A DNA stretch of 33,347 nt from Butyrivibrio sp. AE3009 (GTDB taxonomy: Bacteria; Bacillota; Clostridia; Lachnospirales; Lachnospiraceae). The notes beneath the pieces are model-generated. The model had not been told where the DNA came from and did not search any database. It saw nothing but the letters and a program-made list of their open reading frames with translations. The translations under genes were made by a program, and so were the position numbers. Positions 4,833-15,200 of this stretch are shown piece after piece (position 1 is the first letter of the stretch; each line of letters starts with the position of its first letter). The stretch spans positions 1-33,347 of the forward strand of contig NZ_ATVS01000039.1 of assembly GCF_000420845.1 (NCBI RefSeq). Reading direction: 5' to 3'.

Positions 4833-6404
4833 TCACCTCTTCACCGTATACATCCCACTACTCGACACATCCAGATCCCTGCACCCAAGCACCCTCTCAA
4901 CATCCTGCAGCCTGATATTCTCCGCACCGTCCAGATCCGCACTCGTCCTCGCCAGCCTCAGCAGCTTATGTATCACCCTCGCACTGTAGTCAAACTTATC
5001 GCTCGCCCGCTTCAGCAGCGCCGTCGACTCCGCATCCAGCCTGCAATAATTCCCCACCATCGTTGACGTCATCTGCGCATTGCAGCTGATCCCCGGCGCA
5101 TCCTTGAACCTCTCCTGCTGAATCTTCCTCGCTTTCTCCACTTTTTCCCGGAGAACCGCCGAACTCACGCCCCCTTGTGCCTTATCCAGGTCAAAAAAGT
5201 CCACGTGCGCCACCGCCTTCTGAATATCAATCCTCTCCAGAATCGGGCCCGATATTTTTCCACGATATTGCATAATCTCATAATCGCTGCAACGACATTT
5301 TTTTGATGGATAATACCCACAAGGACAAGGATTCATCGCCGCCACAAACATGAAATTCGCCGGATAACTGTTACTCCCGCTGACTCTCGATATCGTCACC
5401 TTCTTATCCTCCATCGGCTGCCGCAGCGCATCCAGCGTCGCCTTGTTAAACTCCGCCAGCTCATCCAGAAACAGCACCCCGTTATGGGACAAAGACACCT
5501 CCCCCGGCTGCGCAAAACTTCCCCCTCCAATAAGTGCATTCAGTGAAACATTATGGTGAGGCGCCCTGAACGGACGCATTTTCATAAGCCCGGACCCGGG
5601 CTCCAAAAGACCCGCTATGCTGTGAATCTTACTGATTTCCAGCGATTCTTTTACAGTCATCTCGGGAAGAATCGTGGGAATTCTCTGGGCTATCATCGTC
5701 TTGCCGCAGCCCGGCTCCCCAATCATCAGAATATTGTGCCCCCCTGCTGCACCCAGCACAATGGCGTCAATCAGCTCTTTTTGCCCCTTCACGTCCGAGA
5801 AATCAAGATTTGAGAAAAAAACTGCCTTCTCCCCCGCCTCATCACTCCCGCCGGGAGCCTCATCCTCTTTTACGCAAAAAAACTCATCCCCCTTCCCCTC
5901 AAGCACCTTCACCGTATCCGAGAGGCTTTTTACCGGACAAATCCTTATCCCCGGCACCGTCGCCGCTTCCTTCCTGTTGTCGAAGGGCACCACGACCGCT
6001 TTTACCCCGCAATTCGCCGCCTCCGTCACCATGGACAGCACCCCCGTGCAGGGCCTGATCCTGCCATCCAGCGATAATTCGCCGATAAAAGCATAATCCC
6101 CAAGGCTCTCCGCCTGTATCTGCCTCGTCTGCCTCAGCAGCGCAATGATCATCCCCAGGTCAAAATGGGCCCCCCGCTTCTTCTTATCTCCCGGCGCAAG
6201 GCTGAGGATAATCTTCTCCTTGGGCATCTCGTATCCACAGGACTCAATCGCAGCCTGTATGCGCTCTCCCGCCTCTTTGATGGCCTGGTCGGGTAGGCCG
6301 ATGATCGACATGATCTGCTGCGGCGACTTGATGGTTCCGGCTTCAATCTCCACCATGTAACCCTCAACTCCGGCAGTAGCCATGCTCTTTACTACTGTTG
6401 CCAT
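4833..6404 (-). CDS. comM: ComM-type AAA+ ATPase (YifB / Mg-chelatase subunit-like)
   Basis: A 523-residue ComM/YifB-family protein. In transformable bacteria ComM is a hexameric helicase that drives branch migration of incoming DNA. The N-terminal part has the Lon-protease-like fold of the family (IIGLPDQAIKEAGERI, near residue 34), followed by the AAA+ module with Walker A GEPGCGKT at 229-236 and Walker B VLFLDEL at 310-316. A cysteine-rich segment (NPCPCGYYP...CRC) at about 358-372 and the C-terminal Mg-chelatase-like domain follow. I place the start at the ATG at 6404, which gives the standard N-terminus and has AGAGG upstream; the frame is open 27 codons further to 6485, but that extension is not family-like. 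It lies directly upstream of dprA, the usual competence gene order in Firmicutes. Length and motifs look intact. Confidence 0.93.
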   Translation of the reverse strand: MATVVKSMATAGVEGYMVEIEAGTIKSPQQIMSIIGLPDQAIKEAGERIQAAIESCGYEMPKEKIILSLAPGDKKKRGAHFDLGMIIALLRQTRQIQAESLGDYAFIGELSLDGRIRPCTGVLSMVTEAANCGVKAVVVPFDNRKEAATVPGIRICPVKSLSDTVKVLEGKGDEFFCVKEDEAPGGSDEAGEKAVFFSNLDFSDVKGQKELIDAIVLGAAGGHNILMIGEPGCGKTMIAQRIPTILPEMTVKESLEISKIHSIAGLLEPGSGLMKMRPFRAPHHNVSLNALIGGGSFAQPGEVSLSHNGVLFLDELAEFNKATLDALRQPMEDKKVTISRVSGSNSYPANFMFVAAMNPCPCGYYPSKKCRCSDYEIMQYRGKISGPILERIDIQKAVAHVDFFDLDKAQGGVSSAVLREKVEKARKIQQERFKDAPGISCNAQMTSTMVGNYCRLDAESTALLKRASDKFDYSARVIHKLLRLARTSADLDGAENIRLQDVERVLGCRDLDVSSSGMYTVKR

Positions 6405-6588
6405 ATTCTCTTTTTCCTCTTCTGTTAAAAAAATTTTGTTGAAAGATATCACGATCATCGGACTGATGAAAACGGCACGAACCACCGCCTATACTCGTGA
6501 TTACTCCGAAAGGAGTAGAAATGATCTTCTGCTTTCAATGAAGCTAGCGTAGCACTATTTTCGCATATTGTAAAGAATTTAGTTAACT
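6405..6588. other. Leader region of comM
   Basis: No gene is seen. On the minus strand a weak promoter candidate (TTTACA, 17 bases, TACGCT, near 6543-6572) would give a leader of about 130 bases. A small hairpin, ACTCC GAAA GGAGT, lies near 6503-6516. Neither is strong enough for a firm call. Confidence 0.3.
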
Positions 6589-6654
6589 AAAGTGACAGGC
6601 ACTTTCGCAGAACAAAGTGACAGGCACTTCACCAAAGTAAAGTGCCTGTCACCA
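6589..6654. repeat. REP array E, three units at 25-bp period
   Basis: Units begin at 6589, 6614 and 6639. The first two have the ACAGG centre and the third the flipped CCTGT centre. The last ends two bases before the stop codon of the large surface-protein gene, where a terminator would be expected. No other terminator is visible there. Confidence 0.85.
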
Positions 6655-6656
6655 TA

Positions 6657-9600
6657 TTACTGCTCTTTAGCCCACACGCCGTACAGCGTTACTTTCTTCT
6701 GATAACCACCGGCGCCAAAACCAAATACATCTCCGTCCTGATACCGGTCGCCTGTCGAATCGGGCTTCGTTGACCATCCCATGAATACGTAGCCGCTGAC
6801 CTTGAACTTGCCTTCTGTAAGCGGATTGTCTTCCTCGGTGCCAACAACCATCTTCTGATCTGCCATCTTGCCGATAGCCTTTGTTCCCTTAGGCTGGTTA
6901 GCCTTGAAGCTGATCACGTAGCTAAGCGGCGTCCAACTAGCGTAGAGATCATAGTCGCCGCAGCCGGTCTTACTGATCTTAGTGACCTTCTTACCTGTCA
7001 CAGCATCAAACCATCCGCCGAACTTATAGCCGCTCTTCTCCAGCTTGGCAGGAAGTGTTATCGCCTTAGCCGCAACCTCCCTGTATGTGTAGTAATCCGG
7101 GATATAATTCTTTTCCCCCTTCACATAGCTTCCGCCGTCAAAATCCGCCGAGATGGTAAAACTGTCTCTCCATATGCCGTAGAGATGCAGCGTCAATCCG
7201 CCATCTTCCTTAACCAGCTCAGGATCCGTAATCTTCTCCTTGTCCGTATACACAACTTCCAGCTCTGCTGCCGCCTCGGGCGATGTCGACCATCCCATAA
7301 ATGCCTTATCCGCATTCTTATAAGGAACTGCCGGAAGCGCCTTCGCCTTGTTGTATACGTAACCACCGTAGGTCTTAGTCGCCGCCGAACTATCCGGTCC
7401 CTCGTGCAGAACTACACTGTACTGAGCCTTCCATTTAGCATAGAGCACCATGTCGCCGAAGGTCTTACCATCTATCTTCTTAACCGCCTTCTTGAATCCC
7501 GCATCCGCAAACCATCCTTCGAACTCGTAATTCTCTCGAACCGGTGTCGGAAGCGCGCCCGCAAGTCCCGTTCCGTAGGTATAGGCCGCCGCATATACAT
7601 TGTCTGCGCCTTCGTTCCTCTCACCGCCGCACAGCTCATATTCCAAAGTGTAATCGGACAGCTCCCAAACTGCGTACAACGTAACGACGTCTTTATTCTT
7701 ATCGGGCCTCAGCGCCGCATTTGCCGCAACTGCCTCCCAGCTGAGAACTCCACCCTCCGCCAGAGACTCTGCCGACAATCCCTCATCGGGCACCGCGCCG
7801 TCCTTAGTTGTGGACCAGCCCATGAATCTGTATCCTTTGTTGATAAAAGAGTTCGCGCCAAGATCCAGCTCTTCTCCATATTTCGCCGTAGCCTTGGCAG
7901 TCTTCCCGCTAACCGCGAACTTATTTCCGCCCTGGGTCTTGTTAGCATCGAAGTTAACCGAATATGTCCAAGGCGTCCACTTCGCATAAACCGTAATGTC
8001 TCCTGCCTGTGTAGCCGGAATTGACTTAAGCACTGCTGCCCCGCCGGAAACCATCGTCCATCCGCCAAACACATATCCTTCTCTCTCAGCTACCGGAAGC
8101 TTAGTAACCGCAGTACCGAAGGTATAAACGCCCTCGTTCTCAGCAGCACTCTTGCCTGTTCCAAGCTGCCCTGTTCCCAGCTGTCCTGCACCGAAGCTCT
8201 TGTCGGCAAATTTCGCCGTTCCCTCACCCTCATCGTTAAGATCAAAGGCTACGGTGTACTTATTTGCCGTCCACTGTGCGTACAAAACAGTCTTGCTGAT
8301 TCCTGCCTTGGTCAGCTGTGCCACTCCCAGATCCTTGGAAAGTGACAGCGCCTCTCCGCTCAGAATCATCTCATTTGTAATAGCAATGCCGCTTCCGTCC
8401 GCCTTGGTATTCCAGCCTGCGAAGCTGCAGCCTTCTGCGGTAAAAAGACATGACGCAGGATAGAACTCACCCTCGTAGGCAAGGCCCTCTGTATCCCTCA
8501 TGACACCAAGAACGGTAGCGCCGTATGCTTTTTTCCCATTGCCATCGTAAACTACCGAATATGACTTATCGGGTCTCCACTGCGCGTACAGCGTGATGCT
8601 GTAATCCGTGTCGGGATCGGCTCCGTCGGGCTTACTCACCAGATCGGTAAAAGAGGCCTTGTCGGCAAGCCTTATTCCCACAGCCTCATCGTCACTTGGA
8701 TCCGCAGAGCTCCAGCAGTCAAATACGAAGCCTGCCTTTGTATAAATGTTCTGAGGCAAAGTATATTTTTTGTTAAAATCGCAGTCCAGAGCATTCATTG
8801 TAGCTGCGCCCTGTGCTGTCAGTGCATTGTCTGCGCCGTTTCCGTCCAGGATAACCCTGTAGCTGTTGGCAGTGACAGTAACGTTACAGGAAGCCTTGAA
8901 ACCTCCCTCAACTGTTGCCACGGTGATGGTGGCTTCTCCTTTTCCAACGGCCTTGACCAGTCCCTTGGCGGTTACTGTTGCGACCGCTTCGTTGGTGCTA
9001 CTAAAGGTCACTGACTTATTGGCTGCAGTGCTGGGACTAACGGTTGCCTTCAGGGTGAAGGTCTCGCCTTTGGCCATTTCTAATTCACTTGAATTAAGAG
9101 AAACGCCTTTGACAATCTTTTTCTCATCCGCCTTTGTCTTAAGTACTTTGATGGTGCCTGTCTCTGTCTGCACTCCGTGTCCGTAGGTGTTTATGGAAAC
9201 GGTGTAGGTGGTGGTACCCTCTTTTTTAGGTACGAATTTGTACTTCCTGTTATCCTTGTCGTAGCGTACAACCTCAGCGATACTCTCATCCGCAACGGTT
9301 ATCGTGATCCTGCTAAGCTCCTCGGGATCCGAATAGTAGGGATAAAACGGTGTCAAAGAATAAGTCGTGTTGGCTATTTTATCCAATGCCAGAACCGTAC
9401 TCGGTGCATTGGCATCCACAATGTGATTGGCAGGAGATGTATATGTAGAGTCTGAATAAAAACAGTACTGATAGCCGAATTTTTTCAGCGTCTCCCTCAT
9501 TCTCTCCGCAGTAGTGTCATATCCCCATCTGCGATAAGGCGCATCATCATAGAAGATCACCGCATCCTCGGGGAAAGACCTGAGCGGATAGTTCTCATAA

Positions 9601-12077
9601 ACCGTATCCTCCCAGGGATACTCGGAATCTGCTCTGGAGGTGAAGGTTCCGGTTCTGTCTTTGCCATATAAGTAGTTATTTGAATCATCCAGCTGGTAGG
9701 ACCACTGGCCTTCAAGATGGATTTCCTTGAAATTAGTGCCATAGAACAGTCTTGCACCTGTGATGAGCAGGTCGTCCTCATACATCGTCAGAGTGCCGGT
9801 AAGGCCGCTGCAGCCTTCAAATACGGCTTCTTCCAAACGAGTCCTTGTGATTGTCTCTTCCCCGTTCTTGGCATTTCTATGCTTAAATGTCAGCTTGGTA
9901 AATGAACTGCAGCCCTTAAATGCTTCCTGATCAATATCTATAGCACTCGGAATCACCAGCTCACCGGTCATGCCTGAGCAGCCGTAGAAAGCACATTTCC
10001 TGATCTCATCAATTCCGTCAGCAATTGTAAGGCCCGTTAAGCCGCTGCATCCTGCAAAACAGAAATCCGCAATCTCTCGGTACGGTCTCCTGGTCACTGA
10101 GCCGTCCGAATGATAGTGAATCATCTCGCTGCCGCTCCAGAATTTGGCGGGAATGTTCAGCTTACCTGTTAGACTTTTACAATTTCTGAATGCACGATCA
10201 CTAACGGCAATCTCCTCCGGGAAAGTAATGGATCCCGCAAGGTTCTCGCAGTCCTCAAAAGCACTGCTCTTGATTTTCTTAAGAGAAGCCGGGAACATAG
10301 GGCTGATTTGCGTCAGGTTATTACAATTAAATGCTTCTGTGCCAATTACTTCTATCGTACTTGGAAGCTGTAACTTTCTCTCGGTTGTGTTTTTTTCATA
10401 GAAGTAAAAAGCTCTTGATCCAACCGTTAATAATCCTTCGGGAAGGGTGATTGTTCCCCCGAGTTTTTGGCAGTAACTGAAACAGTTTTCGGGAATCTCG
10501 GTGAGCCCGCTGCCAAAGGTGACACTTGTGAAGTTTGTATCTTTAAAAGCTGCATCTCCAAGTTTTTTTACATGAGACAGATCCAGCGCACCTGTAAACT
10601 CTGAATAAGCAAAGGCTCCCTCTCCGATCTTAGACAGCTTATCAGGAAACTTGATCTGACCACTGATCTTACAGGTATCAAAGGCATTGTCACCGATCTC
10701 CTGGAGGCTCTCAGGTAACGTGATTTTGTTTACCGTGGGGGCAAAAAACTTAAATGCGCAATTACCGATCCTGGTTATGCCCTCTTCAAATGTCACCGAC
10801 TCAAAACGGTAGTTAGAACCGCGAAGGCTCTTTAGCTTGGCTTCCCAAGGGATCGCTATGTTACCGTCTTTGTCATAGTAGGTATAGTCATACATGGGAC
10901 CTGTACCGGAGATGGTAAGCTTGTAGCTGTATGGGTCCTTCTCGGTGGCCTTCATGTTCCAGGTAAGGTTGTCGCCGCATTTTCCCGAGTAATCGCCGGG
11001 TGTGGGCGCAGGTGTAGGAGTAGGTCCTACAGGGCCTGAAGTGTCGCCTACTACCTCTTCGTCTTCATTTACATGGTACAAAGACACGAAGCAGCTTCCG
11101 TTAAAATACTTGTTATGATTCTTTTTGGTGTCATCCCATTCTATGGTCGAATGATTGCACCATATCTCGTTGTGGTCGTTTACGGCGTGTCCGTCGGTGA
11201 TGGTGATGCCGTTTTCGTCGTAAGCAAGAAGAATCATGTAGTGAGTAATTGTGTAGTCATCATCCGTTTTCTTCGGATCGTGGCACCAGATGATATCACC
11301 TGCGGTTGCTCCGTTGTCGCTAAAGAACTGTGCAATTTCCGCACCTTTCAGCTTACCGGCGGAATTGATCCTTTTGAACATATCATCCTTCTGCCTGCGG
11401 CTATGCCCGTAGACGGCCTCCCAGATGTAGTCAACTACGGCGCAGCAGGTATTAGATTTCCACTTACCATTTGCATAGTAGTCATAGGGAAGCCATCCGC
11501 CATCCAGGGAATTGACATAGTTGTCTACAGCGTTGATAACCTGCTGTTCCTTGGCAGATATACCCAGAAGTTCTGCTTCCTCCGCATCCTCCTCTATGGG
11601 GTAAAAAGACTCCTCGTCGCTCTCCCATATCGCTGTCAGAGTGGTGTCTTCTTCAATGGTAAAAGAATACCCTCCTGTGTAGATTCTGGATCCGTCTCCC
11701 ACAGGGCTCCATCCCATGAAGTCGTAGCCGTCCCTATGAGGGACTTCCTCGGACACAGTTACGCTGTCACCGATCTCGTACAGTTTTGTGTCCACAGGAA
11801 TACCTGTGACATCCGCCTCTTCGGCTTCGTAGGTCACAGTCAGTCCTTCCTGAGCCAATTCTGTTTCTGTGAGTTCTTGTTCTTGTACTTCTGTGATTTC
11901 TTGTACTTCTGTGAGTTCTTGTACTTCTGTGAGTTCTTGCGTGTCGAGTGACACAAGACTGTCATACTCAGCCAATTCAGGCTGTGCTGCATTAACTGTC
12001 GCGGCAGAAAACGCGCCGGAAACAGTCAGCGTCATGGCAAGTAGCCCTGCCAGGGCGCCACCTAATACTTTCCTCAT
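6657..12077 (-). CDS. Secreted 1806-residue multidomain surface protein: cysteine amidase/peptidase-like, BspA repeats, Big_2, InlB repeats
   Basis: A signal peptide (about residues 1-30, ending VNA-AQ) is followed by an 18-bp-repeat-encoded ELTEVQ segment (about 47-72) and one InlB/Flg_new-type repeat. Then comes a cysteine domain of about 160 residues with NTCCAVVDYIW and GDIIWCHD...THYMILLAY, resembling the NlpC/P60-CHAP-papain fold (Cys about 211-212, His about 279). After a PTPTPAPTP linker there are many BspA-type leucine-rich repeats (IGDNAF, IGEGAF), one Big_2 domain (VKGVSLNSSELEMAKGE) and eight C-terminal InlB-type repeats, each ending in YAxW or a variant. No LPxTG or membrane anchor is visible, so it is probably secreted or held non-covalently at the wall. 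The start is the ATG at 12077 with a GGGGG-type site and a strong promoter; the open frame to 12179 reads through REP DNA. Adhesion or wall/protein turnover is inferred; no substrate can be named. Confidence 0.88.
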   Translation of the reverse strand: MRKVLGGALAGLLAMTLTVSGAFSAATVNAAQPELAEYDSLVSLDTQELTEVQELTEVQEITEVQEQELTETELAQEGLTVTYEAEEADVTGIPVDTKLYEIGDSVTVSEEVPHRDGYDFMGWSPVGDGSRIYTGGYSFTIEEDTTLTAIWESDEESFYPIEEDAEEAELLGISAKEQQVINAVDNYVNSLDGGWLPYDYYANGKWKSNTCCAVVDYIWEAVYGHSRRQKDDMFKRINSAGKLKGAEIAQFFSDNGATAGDIIWCHDPKKTDDDYTITHYMILLAYDENGITITDGHAVNDHNEIWCNHSTIEWDDTKKNHNKYFNGSCFVSLYHVNEDEEVVGDTSGPVGPTPTPAPTPGDYSGKCGDNLTWNMKATEKDPYSYKLTISGTGPMYDYTYYDKDGNIAIPWEAKLKSLRGSNYRFESVTFEEGITRIGNCAFKFFAPTVNKITLPESLQEIGDNAFDTCKISGQIKFPDKLSKIGEGAFAYSEFTGALDLSHVKKLGDAAFKDTNFTSVTFGSGLTEIPENCFSYCQKLGGTITLPEGLLTVGSRAFYFYEKNTTERKLQLPSTIEVIGTEAFNCNNLTQISPMFPASLKKIKSSAFEDCENLAGSITFPEEIAVSDRAFRNCKSLTGKLNIPAKFWSGSEMIHYHSDGSVTRRPYREIADFCFAGCSGLTGLTIADGIDEIRKCAFYGCSGMTGELVIPSAIDIDQEAFKGCSSFTKLTFKHRNAKNGEETITRTRLEEAVFEGCSGLTGTLTMYEDDLLITGARLFYGTNFKEIHLEGQWSYQLDDSNNYLYGKDRTGTFTSRADSEYPWEDTVYENYPLRSFPEDAVIFYDDAPYRRWGYDTTAERMRETLKKFGYQYCFYSDSTYTSPANHIVDANAPSTVLALDKIANTTYSLTPFYPYYSDPEELSRITITVADESIAEVVRYDKDNRKYKFVPKKEGTTTYTVSINTYGHGVQTETGTIKVLKTKADEKKIVKGVSLNSSELEMAKGETFTLKATVSPSTAANKSVTFSSTNEAVATVTAKGLVKAVGKGEATITVATVEGGFKASCNVTVTANSYRVILDGNGADNALTAQGAATMNALDCDFNKKYTLPQNIYTKAGFVFDCWSSADPSDDEAVGIRLADKASFTDLVSKPDGADPDTDYSITLYAQWRPDKSYSVVYDGNGKKAYGATVLGVMRDTEGLAYEGEFYPASCLFTAEGCSFAGWNTKADGSGIAITNEMILSGEALSLSKDLGVAQLTKAGISKTVLYAQWTANKYTVAFDLNDEGEGTAKFADKSFGAGQLGTGQLGTGKSAAENEGVYTFGTAVTKLPVAEREGYVFGGWTMVSGGAAVLKSIPATQAGDITVYAKWTPWTYSVNFDANKTQGGNKFAVSGKTAKATAKYGEELDLGANSFINKGYRFMGWSTTKDGAVPDEGLSAESLAEGGVLSWEAVAANAALRPDKNKDVVTLYAVWELSDYTLEYELCGGERNEGADNVYAAAYTYGTGLAGALPTPVRENYEFEGWFADAGFKKAVKKIDGKTFGDMVLYAKWKAQYSVVLHEGPDSSAATKTYGGYVYNKAKALPAVPYKNADKAFMGWSTSPEAAAELEVVYTDKEKITDPELVKEDGGLTLHLYGIWRDSFTISADFDGGSYVKGEKNYIPDYYTYREVAAKAITLPAKLEKSGYKFGGWFDAVTGKKVTKISKTGCGDYDLYASWTPLSYVISFKANQPKGTKAIGKMADQKMVVGTEEDNPLTEGKFKVSGYVFMGWSTKPDSTGDRYQDGDVFGFGAGGYQKKVTLYGVWAKEQ

Positions 12078-12117
12078 TACACTACCCCCTTCTTGTGATT
12101 TGTTGCTGACGGTTAAT

Positions 12118-12146
12118 ATTATATCACAATTTAGTTTATTAAAGTG
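12118..12146 (-). promoter_or_regulatory. Extended -10 promoter of the 1806-residue protein; a REP unit covers the -35 position
   Basis: On the minus strand TGATATAAT (12118-12126) is a perfect -10 with a TGn extension. The -35 position 17 bases upstream (12141-12146) is CACTTT, the arm of the first REP unit of array F. A start near 12111 would leave a leader of about 34 bases. The REP array therefore ends exactly at the promoter. Confidence 0.6.
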
Positions 12147-12205
12147 CCTGTCACTTTCGCATAATAAAGTGCCTGTCACTTCAATATACTAAAGTGACAG
12201 GCACC
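12141..12205. repeat. REP array F, three units at 25-bp period
   Basis: Units begin at 12141, 12166 and 12191. The first two have the CCTGT centre and the third is flipped (ACAGG). It lies between the two large surface-protein genes, over the upstream edge of the first one's promoter and 25 bases past the stop of the second. Confidence 0.88.
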
Positions 12206-12230
12206 AATATATCTTTTTTCGGAAATCGTA

Positions 12231-15200
12231 CTAATTAACAGGCTTTGGCAGAATCTTGAAGGATATTGTCTTGGTCCCACCGTATGGATACACACCTTTT
12301 ATTGTCACCTTAGCGGTACCCTTGACTGTATTGGCAACATAACTTCCTTCCACGATTTCAAAAGAGCTCTCGGTGAAATCAGCTTTGCCCTTGGCCTCGA
12401 ATATGATGTCGCTCTTGCTAAGTACAACAGGCTTTCCGGTGTATTCTTTGTCGGCCACTTTAAAGGTGATGCCCTTTGCGATGTTCTTGTCGCTACTTAT
12501 AATATGGTAATCCGCTGTGAGAACTGTTCCCTCGTAGGCCTTGGTTCCCGTGATTGTGGCAGTGATCTCCGTTCCTTCCACAAGGGATGCGGCATCTGTG
12601 GCTGCGATCTCGAGGCCTGTCTCCTTGTAGGTGTACTTGATGTCTTTAAGGTAATCTGTTCCCGCCACCAGTTTCTTACCATTACTGTCAAAAACAGTCA
12701 CGGCACCCTTCCACTTACCTGCCTTGCTGCTGTAAACCACATCTCCCGCAAGTGCATAGGCGCCTTCATCAAGTCTATCCTGCAGCTTGGAAGGTACAAT
12801 GCTAAAATATGCCTTCTTAGTTCCTGCATAGTTGCCTTTGCCGGTGATGGTCACTGTGGGAGCCTTCTTGTCCTCTCCCTTGTATTCATATATCTGATTG
12901 TTTCCTGAGTACTTGAGAGTGTAGTCTGTGCCTGCCTTCAGAGTTCTTTCATTAGAAACAACTGTTACCACAGGCGTACTTCCGCCCTTCACATAGCTCT
13001 CAAGTCCCACTGCATCACCGTTTGCAAAAGTAACATCTGCTACATCAAGCTTCGCTGCTGCGATGGTAAAAGTCTTCTTGGCTACACCCGTGTATTTGCC
13101 GCATCCTGTTATTATAACGCTTGCTTTTCCCTTGTTAACATTGGAAGCATATGAAATTGTATAATCCGTTCCTTCTACAAGGGATGCGGCATCTGTCTTC
13201 TTTAACTTGACTGCAACAGCAGGTTCGTGGGCTGCTCCGTTGTAGGTATGTACTGCTTCGTTTAAAGTAACGTCTGCTTTTGCAATGCTGACACCTGTTA
13301 TCTTGAAGCCCCCCTTCTTAACTCCGGTAAAGCCGCCGATGCCGCTTACAATAACAGATGCTGTGCCAACTTCAATATTGTCAGACAGGATCAGCTTGTA
13401 GTCACGGCCCTCGGTAAGCGTTGTGTTTCCGCTCTTTACAGTAACTTCAGGTGTTATTGCACTTCCTGTATACTCATAGGACTTTCCGATTGTTACCTTG
13501 CACTTGGAGATATTGATCAGGTCTCCTCTTGCGATGGTCTGTATGAGAGTTCTTGTTCCGGTGTAGTTTCCACCTTCCTTTGCAGTTATGACAACTCGGT
13601 TCTGTCCTGCTTTTACATAGTCGCCGTCGTCGCTGTCGGGATAGCTGTAGTCGTAGTCCTTGCCTGCCTTAAGTGCTGTTTTACCATATTTCACGGCGGG
13701 CGTTGACTTCTGAACCTTGCCGTTTGCAGTAAGATAAAGGGCACTGCTGTTAACTGTCACATCGTTGTCCGCAAGGTTCTTGGGAAGGATTCTGAAAGGA
13801 GCTGCCGCTGTTCCCGCAAAGTTTCCCTTACCTGTAACCGTAGCCGTCGGCGCACTCTTTTCAGAGAAGCCTGCATCCGTGCTTGCAAGAGCATAGGCGT
13901 TCTTGTTGTTGGTATATTTAACTGTATAATCCTTGCCGGCAGTTAGCTTCACATCTCCGTAATAGACTATCACTGCGGGTTTGAGCGCTGCTCCTGTATA
14001 CATCTGATCCGCAACAGGAAGGATTGTCATGGCTCCCTCCGGAGCTTCCTTGTATCCCGCATAGAGGACAAAGCTCTCGCCCAGCTCATATCTGGTGATT
14101 CTGGTGCTGTCGGAAACCTTGGTTCCGGTGCAGTCCTTACCTGTATACCAGCCAAGGAAAACATGTCCTTCATAAGTAGGAACCGGGAGCTCTCCAAGAG
14201 CTGCGCCATAAACTCCGGTAATAACTAAAGGATCACCCTCTGCTGCGCTTCCGCCCTGATAATCCAGGGTCACATTTGACGAAATAACGGATATCGCCTG
14301 TGAGGCTGTTTTGCCATCAGCTGTTACCGTAACGGTGGTATCACCTGCTTTTTTACCCGTCAAAGTCACATAGTCTCCGTTATCGGATACTGTGATTGCA
14401 GCAACTGTTGGATCTGAGATTTCCCAGCTATATCCGCCGATTACATCACCCTTCTTTGGTGAAACCACAGCAGATATGCGGATTTTCTCGCCTTCAAAGG
14501 CGCTGGTGCGCTCCGGCTCTAAGGTCACACCCGTTATAGGAGTAAAAGTTGTGACACGGCAGGTTGCAGTTTTGCTCATGCATTTTGCAGTAATAGTTGC
14601 AACTCCGGAGCCTGTTGCGGTCACCGTTGCAGTATTCATGCCGGTGGAAGTAACAGTCGCTACCGTTTCGTCAGAGCTGGTCCAGGTTACGGTCTTGTCA
14701 TCACAGGTTTTTGTCGGATTATAGGATACTTCAAGGGTATCGGACTCGCCATTGGTAAGACTCATGGTGGCCTTGTCCAGGGTTATGGACTTAAGTACTG
14801 CTGTGTGATCCCAGTCCTCCACAAGGTAATACATGAAAGTGTCCCAGACATAAGCGGCAAAGTTCTTGGTTATGTAGTCGCTGGTATAGGCATTGGCGAA
14901 CTGAACCACGTTGTTCTCATCTATCATTACCACAAAAGGAGAGTAATCAACTCCATAATAATCTCCAGCATCGTTGGAACCCTGGTTCCAACCGGCGAAC
15001 TTGATCTCGGAACCAAGCCCGTTGTCTTTCATGTATTTTTTTACCGAATCAACGTCATTGTGAACATCTACGGCATAGACTTCAATCTTTTTACTCTTAA
15101 GTATCTTGTGGGACTCTAGGGACTTGAATAACTGCGCAGGAAATGCTGATTGGTTACTCTCGCCATAGTAGTATAAAACAATAATCTTAGGTGTCTTGGT

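Noticed and set aside
3864..5066. 400-codon plus-strand open frame across dprA and comM
   Set aside because: It mirrors coding DNA on the other strand, has no ribosome site or family resemblance, and has low-complexity Pro/Ser/His-rich sequence.
7185..8024. Plus-strand 279-codon open frame in the surface protein gene
   Set aside because: Antisense shadow of InlB-type repeats; no ribosome site.
11073..11951. Plus-strand 292-codon open frame
   Set aside because: Shadow of the cysteine domain and N-terminal region on the minus strand.
12078..12179. 34-residue N-terminal extension of the 1806-residue protein
   Set aside because: It would be translated from REP DNA and promoter sequence; the ATG at 12077 has a ribosome site and starts a clean signal peptide.
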